Shown: positions 28,066 to 35,055 of the stretch, piece after piece
Position numbering within the stretch: position 1 is the first letter of the stretch
How the letters are laid out: each line of letters starts with the position of its first letter
Assembly (NCBI GenBank): GCA_900552715.1
Contig: USAV01000002.1
Location: 1 to 49,144, forward strand
Direction of reading: 5' to 3'
Length of the DNA: 49,144 nt
Origin: an uncultured Veillonella sp.
GTDB taxonomy: Bacteria; Bacillota; Negativicutes; Veillonellales; Veillonellaceae
The notes under the pieces: generated by a model
What the model saw: only the letters and a program-made list of their open reading frames with translations
Told to the model about the DNA's origin: nothing
Database searches by the model: none
Translations under genes and position numbers: made by a program

Positions 28066-28076
28066 TAAAGTTTACT

Positions 28077-29270
28077 TTACGGTTGAACTCGATCAGTTCC
28101 CTTCCGTTCTAATTCTTTTAAGGTTTCTACAGGATTCTTAAATTTGCTTAAGAAGATCATAGCTGCAATAACATATGGTTTGTAGCTTGCTTCTTTATAA
28201 AGAGGTACGCGATAGCGATCGAATACTGTTGCGTCTACTTCGCCTTCTTCACAACTTACACCTGTAATATCTGCTGGTAAGCAATGTAAGTAAAGAGCTT
28301 TACCATCTTTAGTGAGACTCATCATCTCTTCAGTACATGCCCAATCTTTATGTTTACCATTTTCTTCAAGAAGAACTTTTTCTAATGCTTTAATGCCTTC
28401 ATGGTCGTTTTCGCCATACAATTTCGTACGTTTTTCCATCGCACCAAATGGAGCCCAGCTCTTAGGATATACGATATCTGCATCTTTGAAAGCATCCTTC
28501 ATGTCGTTAGTTCTACGGAAGGAACCGCCGCTTTCTTCAGCTTGTTTCTTAGCGATTTCTTCAACTTCTGGCATTACTTCATAGCCTTCAGGATGTGCTA
28601 ATACAACTTCCATACCTAAACGAGTGAATAAACCAATAGCACCTTGAGGTACGGATAAAGGTTTACCATAAGATGGAGAGTAAGCCCAAGTCATAGCAAG
28701 TTTTTTGCCTTTAAGATTTTCTACACCACCGAATTCTTTGATGATATGAGCCGCATCAGCCATGATTTGTGTTGGATGGTCGATATCACATTGTAAGTTT
28801 ACAAGTGTAGGACGTTGTTCTAATACGCCATCTTCATGACCTTCTTTAACTGCATCAGATACTTGATGCATGTAAGCATTACCTTTACCGATGTACATAT
28901 CATCACGGATACCGATAACGTCAGCCATGAAGGAGATCATATTCGCTGTTTCACGAACTGTTTCACCGTGAGCAATTTGGGATTTACCTTCATCCAAATC
29001 TTGAACTTCAAGACCTAACAAGTTACAAGCGGAGGCGAAGGAGAAACGAGTTCTTGTAGAATTATCGCGGAATAAAGAAATACCAAGGCCACTGTCAAAT
29101 ACTTTAGTGGAAATATTGCGTTCTCTAAGAGCTCGTAATGCATCTGCTACTGCCCAAACACCTTTTAATTCATCTTCAGATTTTTCCCATGTAAGGAAGA
29201 AATCTTCGCCGTACATTTTGCTAACGTCTAAGTCTTTTAAAGTTTCAATACTTTTATTGAAGTCTGTCAT
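28077..29270 (-). CDS. ygeW: Knotted carbamoyltransferase YgeW
   Basis: 397 residues (E. coli YgeW 396). It is an aspartate/ornithine carbamoyltransferase-family protein of the YgeW group. The carbamoyl-phosphate loop DNSTRTRFSF is near residue 70, and HCLP lies in the C-terminal domain. In the purine cluster it is thought to run in the phosphorolytic direction, moving a carbamoyl group from a ureido compound to phosphate and feeding ArcC. The substrate is inferred from context. The ribosome site AGAGAGG precedes the ATG. A 155-nt gap with a hairpin separates it from ygeY. Confidence 0.93.
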   Translation of the reverse strand: MTDFNKSIETLKDLDVSKMYGEDFFLTWEKSEDELKGVWAVADALRALRERNISTKVFDSGLGISLFRDNSTRTRFSFASACNLLGLEVQDLDEGKSQIAHGETVRETANMISFMADVIGIRDDMYIGKGNAYMHQVSDAVKEGHEDGVLEQRPTLVNLQCDIDHPTQIMADAAHIIKEFGGVENLKGKKLAMTWAYSPSYGKPLSVPQGAIGLFTRLGMEVVLAHPEGYEVMPEVEEIAKKQAEESGGSFRRTNDMKDAFKDADIVYPKSWAPFGAMEKRTKLYGENDHEGIKALEKVLLEENGKHKDWACTEEMMSLTKDGKALYLHCLPADITGVSCEEGEVDATVFDRYRVPLYKEASYKPYVIAAMIFLSKFKNPVETLKELERKGTDRVQP

Positions 29271-29325
29271 CTGTAAGTCCTCTCTTTCAATTCCCTAAAG
29301 GGCTACTTAGGATCTAACTTTATAC

Positions 29326-29351
29326 GGTACCTCATCAAATGGTGAGGTACC
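29326..29351. repeat. Perfect stem-loop in the ygeY-ygeW gap
   Basis: Arms GGTACCTCA (29326-29334) and TGAGGTACC (29343-29351) form a 9-bp hairpin with an 8-nt loop. No T tract follows on either strand, so it is more likely an mRNA processing or stability element than a terminator (inference). The rest of the 155-nt gap shows no gene. Confidence 0.55.
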
Positions 29352-29425
29352 ATATTAAATTTGTAGTTATGAACTATGTTCTAGTGATTTCCGTTTTAAA
29401 GAGATCTAATTCAATGTATATGATA

Positions 29426-30736
29426 TTAGTCTTTACAGTATACGGATGGCAATAATGCATATACAGCCGCACATGTTACAAGATCTTGTTTCCATGTAAT
29501 TTCGTTAGGAGCATGTGCTTGTGCTTCTGCGCCAGGACCGAAGCCGATGCAAGGGATTCCATTACGGCCCATGATGGAAACACCATTTGTGGAGAATGTC
29601 CATTTATCAGTCAATGGACGAGCTTTACGCATTTCAACTGTATCTTCGGCGCCGATACGTTCGTTACCATACAAGCTAGTGTATGCTTCTTCCAAAGCTT
29701 CTGTTACTTTGTGATCTTTAGGAATTACCCAAGTTGGGAAGTAACATTCGATTGGATATGTCAAACCAGTCCAGGATGGACGAGCATATTCGTACATGGA
29801 TACTTTCGCGCCATATTCTTTAACATGTGGTAAAGCTTCGATTTCTGCCAAGCAGGATTGCCATGTTTCGCCAGCTGTCATACGACGGTCCAAGGAAACG
29901 GCGCAAGAGTCAGCTACTGCACAACGGCTTGGAGAAGTGTAGAAGATTTGGGAAGTAGTTACAGTACCGCGACCTAAGAAGCGAGCTTCTTCGTAGTGGT
30001 CTGGGTTGAATTTAGGATCAAGCATTTTTACAAGGCCTTTAATTGCTGTGCTTTCATCAGCAGAGTTAGCATTCAAGTCACGAATATCTTGAAGAATATC
30101 TGCCATTTTGTAAATTGCGTTGTCACCGCGTTCAGGAGCAGAACCGTGGCAAGATACGCCTTGTACGTCAACGCGGATTTCCATACGACCACGTTGGCCA
30201 CGGTAGATACCGCCGTCAGTTGGTTCAGTGGATACTACGAATTCAGGACGAATATTGCGTTCTTTAATCATGTATTCCCAGCAAAGACCATCGCAGTCTT
30301 CTTCTTGAACTGTACCTACAACAAGTACGCGATATTTATCACTTAAAAGACCTAAGTCTTTCATGATTTTAGCGCCGTATACAGCGGATACGATACCACC
30401 TAATTGGTCGGATACACCACGACCACCGATTTTAGTTTCATCTTCGAAACCTTCATAAGGATCGAAGTTCCAGTTATCGCGATTACCAATACCTACTGTA
30501 TCGATATGAGCGTCGAAGGCAATAAGTGTTTTACCAGTACCCATGTAACCAAGAATGTTACCCATTGGGTCTACTTCAACTTCGTCGAAGCCAAGATCTT
30601 TCATTTCTTTTTCAATGCGTTGAACGTGCTCTTTTTCTTCTGCACTTTCACCAGGGAATGCTACGATTTCACGTAAGAACTTGGTCATCGCTGGTCCATA
30701 AGTTGCTGCTGCTTGTTTAATTGCTTGTAAATCCAT
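29426..30736 (-). CDS. ygeY: YgeY-type M20-family hydrolase of the purine/selenium-linked cluster
   Basis: 436 residues of the zinc-dependent M20/ArgE/DapE peptidase-deacylase family. The metal motif FDAHIDTVG lies near residue 75. The Asp of GRGVSDQLGG and the Glu pair in VGTVQEEDCDG supply the remaining ligands and the catalytic base. A dimerisation domain is inserted after about residue 185. Family naming ties it to selenium metabolism. In this cluster it probably hydrolyses a ureido- or amino-acid intermediate before YgeX; the substrate is not established here. GGAGG precedes the ATG, and it sits 12 nt after ygeX. Confidence 0.92.
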   Translation of the reverse strand: MDLQAIKQAAATYGPAMTKFLREIVAFPGESAEEKEHVQRIEKEMKDLGFDEVEVDPMGNILGYMGTGKTLIAFDAHIDTVGIGNRDNWNFDPYEGFEDETKIGGRGVSDQLGGIVSAVYGAKIMKDLGLLSDKYRVLVVGTVQEEDCDGLCWEYMIKERNIRPEFVVSTEPTDGGIYRGQRGRMEIRVDVQGVSCHGSAPERGDNAIYKMADILQDIRDLNANSADESTAIKGLVKMLDPKFNPDHYEEARFLGRGTVTTSQIFYTSPSRCAVADSCAVSLDRRMTAGETWQSCLAEIEALPHVKEYGAKVSMYEYARPSWTGLTYPIECYFPTWVIPKDHKVTEALEEAYTSLYGNERIGAEDTVEMRKARPLTDKWTFSTNGVSIMGRNGIPCIGFGPGAEAQAHAPNEITWKQDLVTCAAVYALLPSVYCKD

Positions 30737-30748
30737 AATTAATGCCTC

Positions 30749-31960
30749 CTAACGATCTTCACCATACCACATAATGTTTTTATATCTTTCAGGGTCTGTA
30801 TCACCTTCAGTGGAGAAGCAGAGCACCTTTGAAGACGCATCTAATTCTAATTCCTTGCGTAAGTCTTCATATTCTGGCATTGTCATAATTGCCGTTACAA
30901 GACCTAGTGGAACTGCACCAGATTCACCTGTAGTGATTGGTGTATCACCTTTAATCGGTGCACCACCAACGCGCATCCCAAGTCTTGCTACCCAATCAGG
31001 AGCAGATACGAATACATCCGCATGGTTTCTCAAAATATCCCATGAAACTGTATTTGGTTCACCACATGCAAGTCCAGCCATGATTGTTTCTAAATCACCC
31101 TCAACGATACGAGGATTACCATCATCAGCTACAGCCCCTTTATATAAGCAAGCTGCTGCTTCAGCTTCTACAACCACTAATTTAGGTTTCTTAGTTGCAT
31201 TGCTGTATAAATTAGTGAAATAACCTACTACAGCACCTGCTAGGGAACCTACACCAGCTTGTACAAATACATGAGTTGGTACCTTACAGTTTTCAGATTC
31301 TAACTGATTTGCAGTTTCCATAGCCATTGTGCCATAGCCTTGCATGATCCAGTTTGGAATTTCTTCATAACCTTCCCATGCTGTATCTTGAACTACAACA
31401 CCATTTGGAACTTCTTTAGATTTTTTAGTTGCTAACCGTACACATTCATCGTAGTTGAATTCTTCGATTGTTACGGTAGCACCTTCATTTTCAATTTGTT
31501 TCCTACGATATTCTGTAGAGCCTTTAGGCATGAACACTACTGCTTTTTGACCTAATTTATTAGCAGCCCAGGCTACGCCACGTCCGTGGTTACCATCAGT
31601 AGCTGTAAAGAATGTAGCTTGTCCGAATTCTTCTTTTAATTGTGGAGAAGTTAATACATCATATGGTACATCTTCAACATTTTTACCAGTTTGTTGAGCT
31701 ACATATTTTGCCATTGCATAAGAGCCGCCTAATACCTTAAACGCATTTAAGCCAAAGCGGTAAGATTCATCTTTTACAAAGAGAGAATTAACACCGATAT
31801 AATCTGCTAATTTTTCTAGCGATACTAGTGGAGTTACACTATACTGTGGAAAACTTTCATGAAACGCTTTTGCTTTCTTAATTTCTCTAACATCCATAAC
31901 GGACAAAAACTTGTCACTAGATGGTGCCATCGTATTACGTTTCCACTGAATTCGGTCCAT
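30749..31960 (-). CDS. ygeX: Diaminopropionate ammonia-lyase
   Basis: 403 residues (E. coli YgeX 398). A fold-type II PLP enzyme that converts 2,3-diaminopropionate to pyruvate and two ammonia. The PLP lysine region is FGLNAFKVLGGS near residue 77, with the later TDGNHGRGVAW and GVGSLAGAVVG phosphate-binding motifs. Making pyruvate links purine carbon to the central metabolism of a lactate/pyruvate-fermenting organism. GGAGG stands in front of the ATG, 9 nt after the regulator gene. Confidence 0.95.
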   Translation of the reverse strand: MDRIQWKRNTMAPSSDKFLSVMDVREIKKAKAFHESFPQYSVTPLVSLEKLADYIGVNSLFVKDESYRFGLNAFKVLGGSYAMAKYVAQQTGKNVEDVPYDVLTSPQLKEEFGQATFFTATDGNHGRGVAWAANKLGQKAVVFMPKGSTEYRRKQIENEGATVTIEEFNYDECVRLATKKSKEVPNGVVVQDTAWEGYEEIPNWIMQGYGTMAMETANQLESENCKVPTHVFVQAGVGSLAGAVVGYFTNLYSNATKKPKLVVVEAEAAACLYKGAVADDGNPRIVEGDLETIMAGLACGEPNTVSWDILRNHADVFVSAPDWVARLGMRVGGAPIKGDTPITTGESGAVPLGLVTAIMTMPEYEDLRKELELDASSKVLCFSTEGDTDPERYKNIMWYGEDR

Positions 31961-31969
31961 ATTTGCCTC

Positions 31970-32602
31970 CTAGGATTCTTCCTTTACAGTATTTAAATCA
32001 CTATAAAGAGTAAACTTAGAAATATTGAAATACTCCGCAATCTTTTCTGAAGATTTAGAGATAAGAAAAGCCCCTTTTTCATTTAAGTAGCTAATAGCTT
32101 TTAGTCGCTCTACTTTATTCATGAGTGGTCCAGGTTTGCCAACTAATCGTTCTGCTTCTAGTAGTAAATCATCTAATAGTTCCGATACACTTGTAGTAAT
32201 TTTTTCAACAGTGCCAGTCTCTGCTTGGCCTATCCCTATAAGACTTTCAAGTGATCGATGCATCATAACAAACTCTGTGATATCCTGATTAATTCCTAAT
32301 AGGTAATCAATATTGCCATTATCATCACGAATATACATGGTAGAAGATTTTAATATTCGTCCATCCTTAGTTTTTGTTAGATACCCAAATCTACCTTCAC
32401 TACCATCATCATAGTTGAGTACATCTAAAACCACATGTGATGGACCATCACCAACATGACGATTTGTTATCGTACCATTTTCTATATATACAAGTGATGT
32501 ATCGAGATCTCCTTGTAAGTCATGTATTAGTACTTCACAAGATGGTCCGAATTGTATGGCCAATCCATGGGCTATTACTTTTAGCCGTTCCAATGTACTC
32601 AT
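31970..32602 (-). CDS. YheO/DauR-type PAS and helix-turn-helix transcriptional regulator
   Basis: 210 residues. The N-terminal YheO-like PAS domain covers about 1-115 (FGPSCEVLIHDL, then KSSTMYIRDDNGN and GINQDITEF). The C-terminal DauR-type HTH covers about 150-205 (ISKSSEKIAEYFNISKFTLYSDLN). It is the first gene of the purine transcript, 9 nt before ygeX, so it most likely controls the cluster, perhaps sensing a purine intermediate (inference). E. coli uses an unrelated regulator type beside its version. The GGGAGG ribosome site supports the start. Confidence 0.85.
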   Translation of the reverse strand: MSTLERLKVIAHGLAIQFGPSCEVLIHDLQGDLDTSLVYIENGTITNRHVGDGPSHVVLDVLNYDDGSEGRFGYLTKTKDGRILKSSTMYIRDDNGNIDYLLGINQDITEFVMMHRSLESLIGIGQAETGTVEKITTSVSELLDDLLLEAERLVGKPGPLMNKVERLKAISYLNEKGAFLISKSSEKIAEYFNISKFTLYSDLNTVKEES

Positions 32603-32668
32603 TGAGATAACCTCCCTCTCATCGGTATCGGTTAACTTTATGGTCTAAATAACTTCAGTCCGCTTACA

Positions 32669-32698
32669 TAGTTAGCATTATGAGAATAATTCTAACTA
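32669..32698. promoter_or_regulatory. Fur-like box inside a 13-bp leader hairpin upstream of the purine-cluster regulator
   Basis: TGAGAATAATTCTAA at 32681-32695 fits a 7-1-7 Fur-family palindrome with one mismatch. It lies inside a larger stem-loop whose arms TAGTTAG/CTAACTA and ATTAT/ATAAT are separated by one mismatch. It could therefore be an operator, an RNA hairpin, or both. It falls about 40 nt downstream of the candidate promoter. Confidence 0.4.
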
Positions 32699-32708
32699 TT
32701 TTTGTATC

Positions 32709-32729
32709 AACCTAATTTTTTGTTAGGTT
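32709..32729. repeat. Leader stem-loop of the purine-cluster transcript
   Basis: Perfect 7-bp arms AACCTAA and TTAGGTT with a 7-nt loop, located a few nucleotides after the predicted transcription start. It may be an operator for the adjacent regulator or an RNA element; there is no proof of either. Confidence 0.4.
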
Positions 32730-32739
32730 CCTTACTTAA

Positions 32740-32768
32740 ATTATAGGTCTATGTATACAAAAATGCAA
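32740..32768 (-). promoter_or_regulatory. Candidate promoter of the purine-cluster regulator and operon
   Basis: On the minus strand TTGCAT (-35), an exact 17-bp spacer, and a consensus TATAAT (32745-32740). The -35 is weak (3 of 6), which suits an activator-dependent promoter. The predicted leader is about 130 nt. Confidence 0.5.
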
Positions 32769-32840
32769 CGCTATTATGCATTAAAGTTATTTATAAACAT
32801 ACAGATACATACATCCATTGTTACAAACACATACACCCCC

Positions 32841-32856
32841 TGTGATTTCCATCACA
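32841..32856. promoter_or_regulatory. CRP/FNR-family-like palindrome
   Basis: TGTGATTTCCATCACA is a perfect inverted repeat that matches the TGTGA-N6-TCACA pattern of CRP-family sites. Its centre is about 115 bp upstream of the predicted start of the purine transcript. Whether this organism has a matching CRP/FNR protein is unknown from the window. Confidence 0.45.
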
Positions 32857-33090
32857 CAAACTGTCTGTTATAAAAATTTTTAATGACCTTTGTACTATCA
32901 CATCTATATAATTAAATCTATTCAAATTCTATAAAAATCAATGTATATCTATATTTTTATATGTATTAATTCTATCTGCTATGTCATTATGCATATATAT
33001 ATTTTATAAATATTCCTACTATTTATAACTATCAAAGAGTTACGTCTATATACATAGTAAGTGTAAATAATCTCCTTATTGCATACAAAA

Positions 33091-33126
33091 AAGGCTGTAA
33101 TAACGACATATCGTTATTACAGCCTT
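33091..33126 (-). terminator. Strong intrinsic terminator after the flavodoxin gene
   Basis: Perfect 16-bp arms AAGGCTGTAATAACGA and TCGTTATTACAGCCTT around a CATA loop, followed by a T run on the minus strand. It lies 47 nt after the flavodoxin stop and insulates the purine cluster. Confidence 0.93.
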
Positions 33127-33172
33127 TATATACTGTTATCTGTTAGGATTTATGTTAATGGCTAAGAGTAAA

Positions 33173-33592
33173 TTATGCGTTTGCTAATGTTTTACCCAAT
33201 TCTTCACATTGTGCTTTACCATCATCATCAGGTTCACCCAAGATTGCCACGCCATCAGCTACTAATTCGCCACCAGCGTCTTTAATGCGAGTGCCCCAGT
33301 CTTCTAACCAAGTGCCACCCCAACCATAGGAGCCAAAGATTGCTACTTTTTTACCACCCAATTTAGCTTCTAATTCTGTGTAGAATGGTTCAAATTCGCC
33401 TTCTTCTAATTGTTCTGCACCCATATCAGCACAGCCAAGAGCTAGTTTTTCGTAAGCTGCTGCGTCATCTACGGATACTTCAGAAACAGATTTCACTTCA
33501 ACTTCTTGACCTGCAGCTTTGATACCTTCAGCTACTGCTTGAGCCATTTGTTCTGTATTGCCTGTACCGGACCAATAAATTACACCAATCAT
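33173..33592 (-). CDS. Flavodoxin
   Basis: 139 residues, short-chain type. The FMN phosphate loop WSGTGNTEQMA stands at about 8-18. The isoalloxazine-flanking loops follow (ALGCADMGAEQLEE and GSYGWGGTWLEDW). It is a low-potential one-electron carrier that replaces ferredoxin when iron is short. It sits 10 nt after a DUF3793 gene, and the pair is preceded by Fur-like boxes, consistent with iron control. Its closeness to the purine cluster is suggestive, but a strong terminator separates them. Confidence 0.93.
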   Translation of the reverse strand: MIGVIYWSGTGNTEQMAQAVAEGIKAAGQEVEVKSVSEVSVDDAAAYEKLALGCADMGAEQLEEGEFEPFYTELEAKLGGKKVAIFGSYGWGGTWLEDWGTRIKDAGGELVADGVAILGEPDDDGKAQCEELGKTLANA

Positions 33593-33602
33593 CTTGTACC
33601 TC

Positions 33603-34169
33603 CTAGGCCGTTCTTGCGACCAATGAACTAAATGTTTTTCCCAACATCAATTGAGTTTGACAAAATTCACGACATGCTTTGTAACATAAGAAAGAGCGCT
33701 TTGCATCTACCACATCATGGTAAACTTTCCACTCTCCACACATACGATATCCACTGCCACGACGAGAAATAAAATATTTCACATCATTTAACGGATAACC
33801 TAGAAATACGCCGATTTCATGTGGAAAATCAACACTTGCTTCCATACGATATCTTAGGTGCTCAAGCATCTCCATAATGCTCATGCGATCATGATAACCG
33901 TAGGCTTTCAAAAATGTCATAACTGCAGGTTGCCGTACATAGTCTCGTAATTGTTTCTCACGGAATACCAATAATAGTCTACGCGCTTTACAGCGACATA
34001 ATTCAAAGAAGAACAATCCTTTTTCATTGAACTCTTTATTATATTCTGTCAATACAAATTGGATTTGTTCATTCATGTCCCGTGGAATAGAAACCAAGTT
34101 CGAAAGCTTGATACCTCGAATTGCCGGTGCACAATGATATCCAATGATATGGTCAATTGAATTCATCAT
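33603..34169 (-). CDS. DUF3793 family protein
   Basis: 188 residues, cytoplasmic, function unknown. Family traits are visible: IGYHCAPAIRGIKLSNLVS at the N-terminus, EIGVFLGYPLNDVKYFI in the middle and GEWKVYHDVVDAKRSFLCYKACRE-like Cys/aromatic residues near the end. DUF3793 genes often stand beside flavodoxin in anaerobic Firmicutes, as here. A GTG seven codons upstream (34190) is in frame, but AGG spaced 7 nt before the ATG at 34169 favours the shorter form. Two Fur-like boxes lie upstream. Several conserved Cys/His residues would allow a metal or heme role, but that is speculation. Confidence 0.75.
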   Translation of the reverse strand: MMNSIDHIIGYHCAPAIRGIKLSNLVSIPRDMNEQIQFVLTEYNKEFNEKGLFFFELCRCKARRLLLVFREKQLRDYVRQPAVMTFLKAYGYHDRMSIMEMLEHLRYRMEASVDFPHEIGVFLGYPLNDVKYFISRRGSGYRMCGEWKVYHDVVDAKRSFLCYKACREFCQTQLMLGKTFSSLVARTA

Positions 34170-34210
34170 AATAGTACCTGCCTGTTGCACATCGTTAGAA
34201 CTTTATCTAA

Positions 34211-34260
34211 TGAGAATAATTCCTATATGCCAATAGTACTCTTGATGAGAAAAATTGTCA
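34211..34260. promoter_or_regulatory. Two Fur-like boxes upstream of the DUF3793-flavodoxin pair
   Basis: TGAGAATAATTCCTA (34211-34225) and TGAGAAAAATTGTCA (34246-34260) both resemble the 7-1-7 pattern TGAGAATnATTCTCA, each with mismatches in one half. Paired sites before flavodoxin are typical for iron control. The motif was inferred within this window, not from a known Veillonella consensus. Confidence 0.45.
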
Positions 34261-34291
34261 AGAATAATTGATATATATTTTCAATAATTAT

Positions 34292-34927
34292 TTATTTTTT
34301 TACTGTTAGCAAAGTCTTAACTTTAGGGAATATCGCAGCATCATTAGCTTCATTTATAGCTATAAAACGTGCATTCGGACCAGTATATTTATCATCAAAA
34401 AGGCTAATATGTAAAACTTCATTATAAGAATTATTATTAGCTACACTTTTATATTTTAATATTCCTTCGTATACATTACCTTGTTTAGCTAATGGCGTTA
34501 CAACTGTGAAAGTACCAAGGATTGGACTATCCCCCTTATTAATAGCAGAGGCAAGTGCACCTAGTGAAGATGGATCTGCATTGACATGCTTAGTTTCACT
34601 CATGCGACCAGATAATTGCTTTCCTAATACTACATCACCATATACAGCATAGTTCATTTCATTTTCGTTTTTAATATTCAATGTATATACATTAGCAGAG
34701 GTAGCACCCGCTTCTATAAGCACAGATTTAATATCTTTTTTTGCATCCCCTGCAAAAAGTGCTTTAGGATTATTTTGATACATTGTAACACCTTCAGATA
34801 ATTTAACACCTTGATATGTTACAGTTTGACTTTTATTCAAAACGGACTTAATGTTTGCTGCAGAACCTATTGCTGGAACAGATACTAATACAGCAGCTGC
34901 AGTAGCAAGTAATACTAATTTTTTCAT
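34292..34927 (-). CDS. Exported protein of unknown function
   Basis: 211 residues with a clear Sec signal peptide (MKKLVLLATAAAVLVSVPAIGSA, cleavage probably after residue 23). The mature part is a soluble, beta-rich, Lys/Asn-rich domain with no Cys, no lipobox and no motif I recognise. It would be periplasmic in a diderm. GAGGAG precedes the ATG. It is a single gene between the flavodoxin unit and the glnS terminator. Nothing in the context reveals a role. Confidence 0.7.
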   Translation of the reverse strand: MKKLVLLATAAAVLVSVPAIGSAANIKSVLNKSQTVTYQGVKLSEGVTMYQNNPKALFAGDAKKDIKSVLIEAGATSANVYTLNIKNENEMNYAVYGDVVLGKQLSGRMSETKHVNADPSSLGALASAINKGDSPILGTFTVVTPLAKQGNVYEGILKYKSVANNNSYNEVLHISLFDDKYTGPNARFIAINEANDAAIFPKVKTLLTVKK

Positions 34928-34992
34928 ATGTCTCCTCTAGTGAAATGTTAATGTCACAAACTCTCAACATTTATAGTAACAACACAGTAGTA

Positions 34993-35020
34993 AAGAACCG
35001 CCCTTAATGGAGCGGTTCTT
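34993..35020 (-). terminator. Intrinsic terminator after glnS
   Basis: Perfect 9-bp arms AAGAACCGC (34993-35001) and GCGGTTCTT (35012-35020) with a 10-nt loop, followed by a short TTTA on the minus strand, 36 nt after the glnS stop. It is symmetrical enough to act in both directions. Confidence 0.75.
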
Positions 35021-35055
35021 TATCATTATCTTAGCAATGTATATGACTGACTAAA

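Larger units (their letters stand above)
18523..32602 (-). other. Anaerobic purine/uric-acid catabolic gene cluster
   Basis: Ten consecutive minus-strand genes: regulator, ygeX, ygeY, ygeW, arcC, ssnA, ygfK, hydA, fused Fe-S/Mo dehydrogenase, NCS2 permease. The eight enzyme families match the conserved set linked to anaerobic urate and purine breakdown in gut bacteria. Gaps are mostly under 55 nt, and one pair overlaps (ygfK/hydA). Larger gaps occur at ygeY/ygeW (155 nt) and dehydrogenase/permease (about 150 nt). Expected end products are ammonia, CO2, ATP from carbamoyl phosphate, and pyruvate. The cluster is bounded by strong terminators at 33091-33126 and 18383-18418. Confidence 0.88.
32603..33086. 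other. Non-coding, AT-rich control region upstream of the purine cluster
   Basis: No gene is visible on either strand. From the regulator start outward it holds two AT-rich leader hairpins, a candidate promoter, and a CRP-like palindrome, each listed separately. The far part (about 32880-33080) is low-complexity AT sequence with nothing I can name, ending at the flavodoxin terminator. Confidence 0.6.

Noticed and set aside
32880..33086. Possible small gene or RNA in the AT-rich stretch upstream of the purine operon
   Set aside because: Only very short frames and no stable fold were seen.
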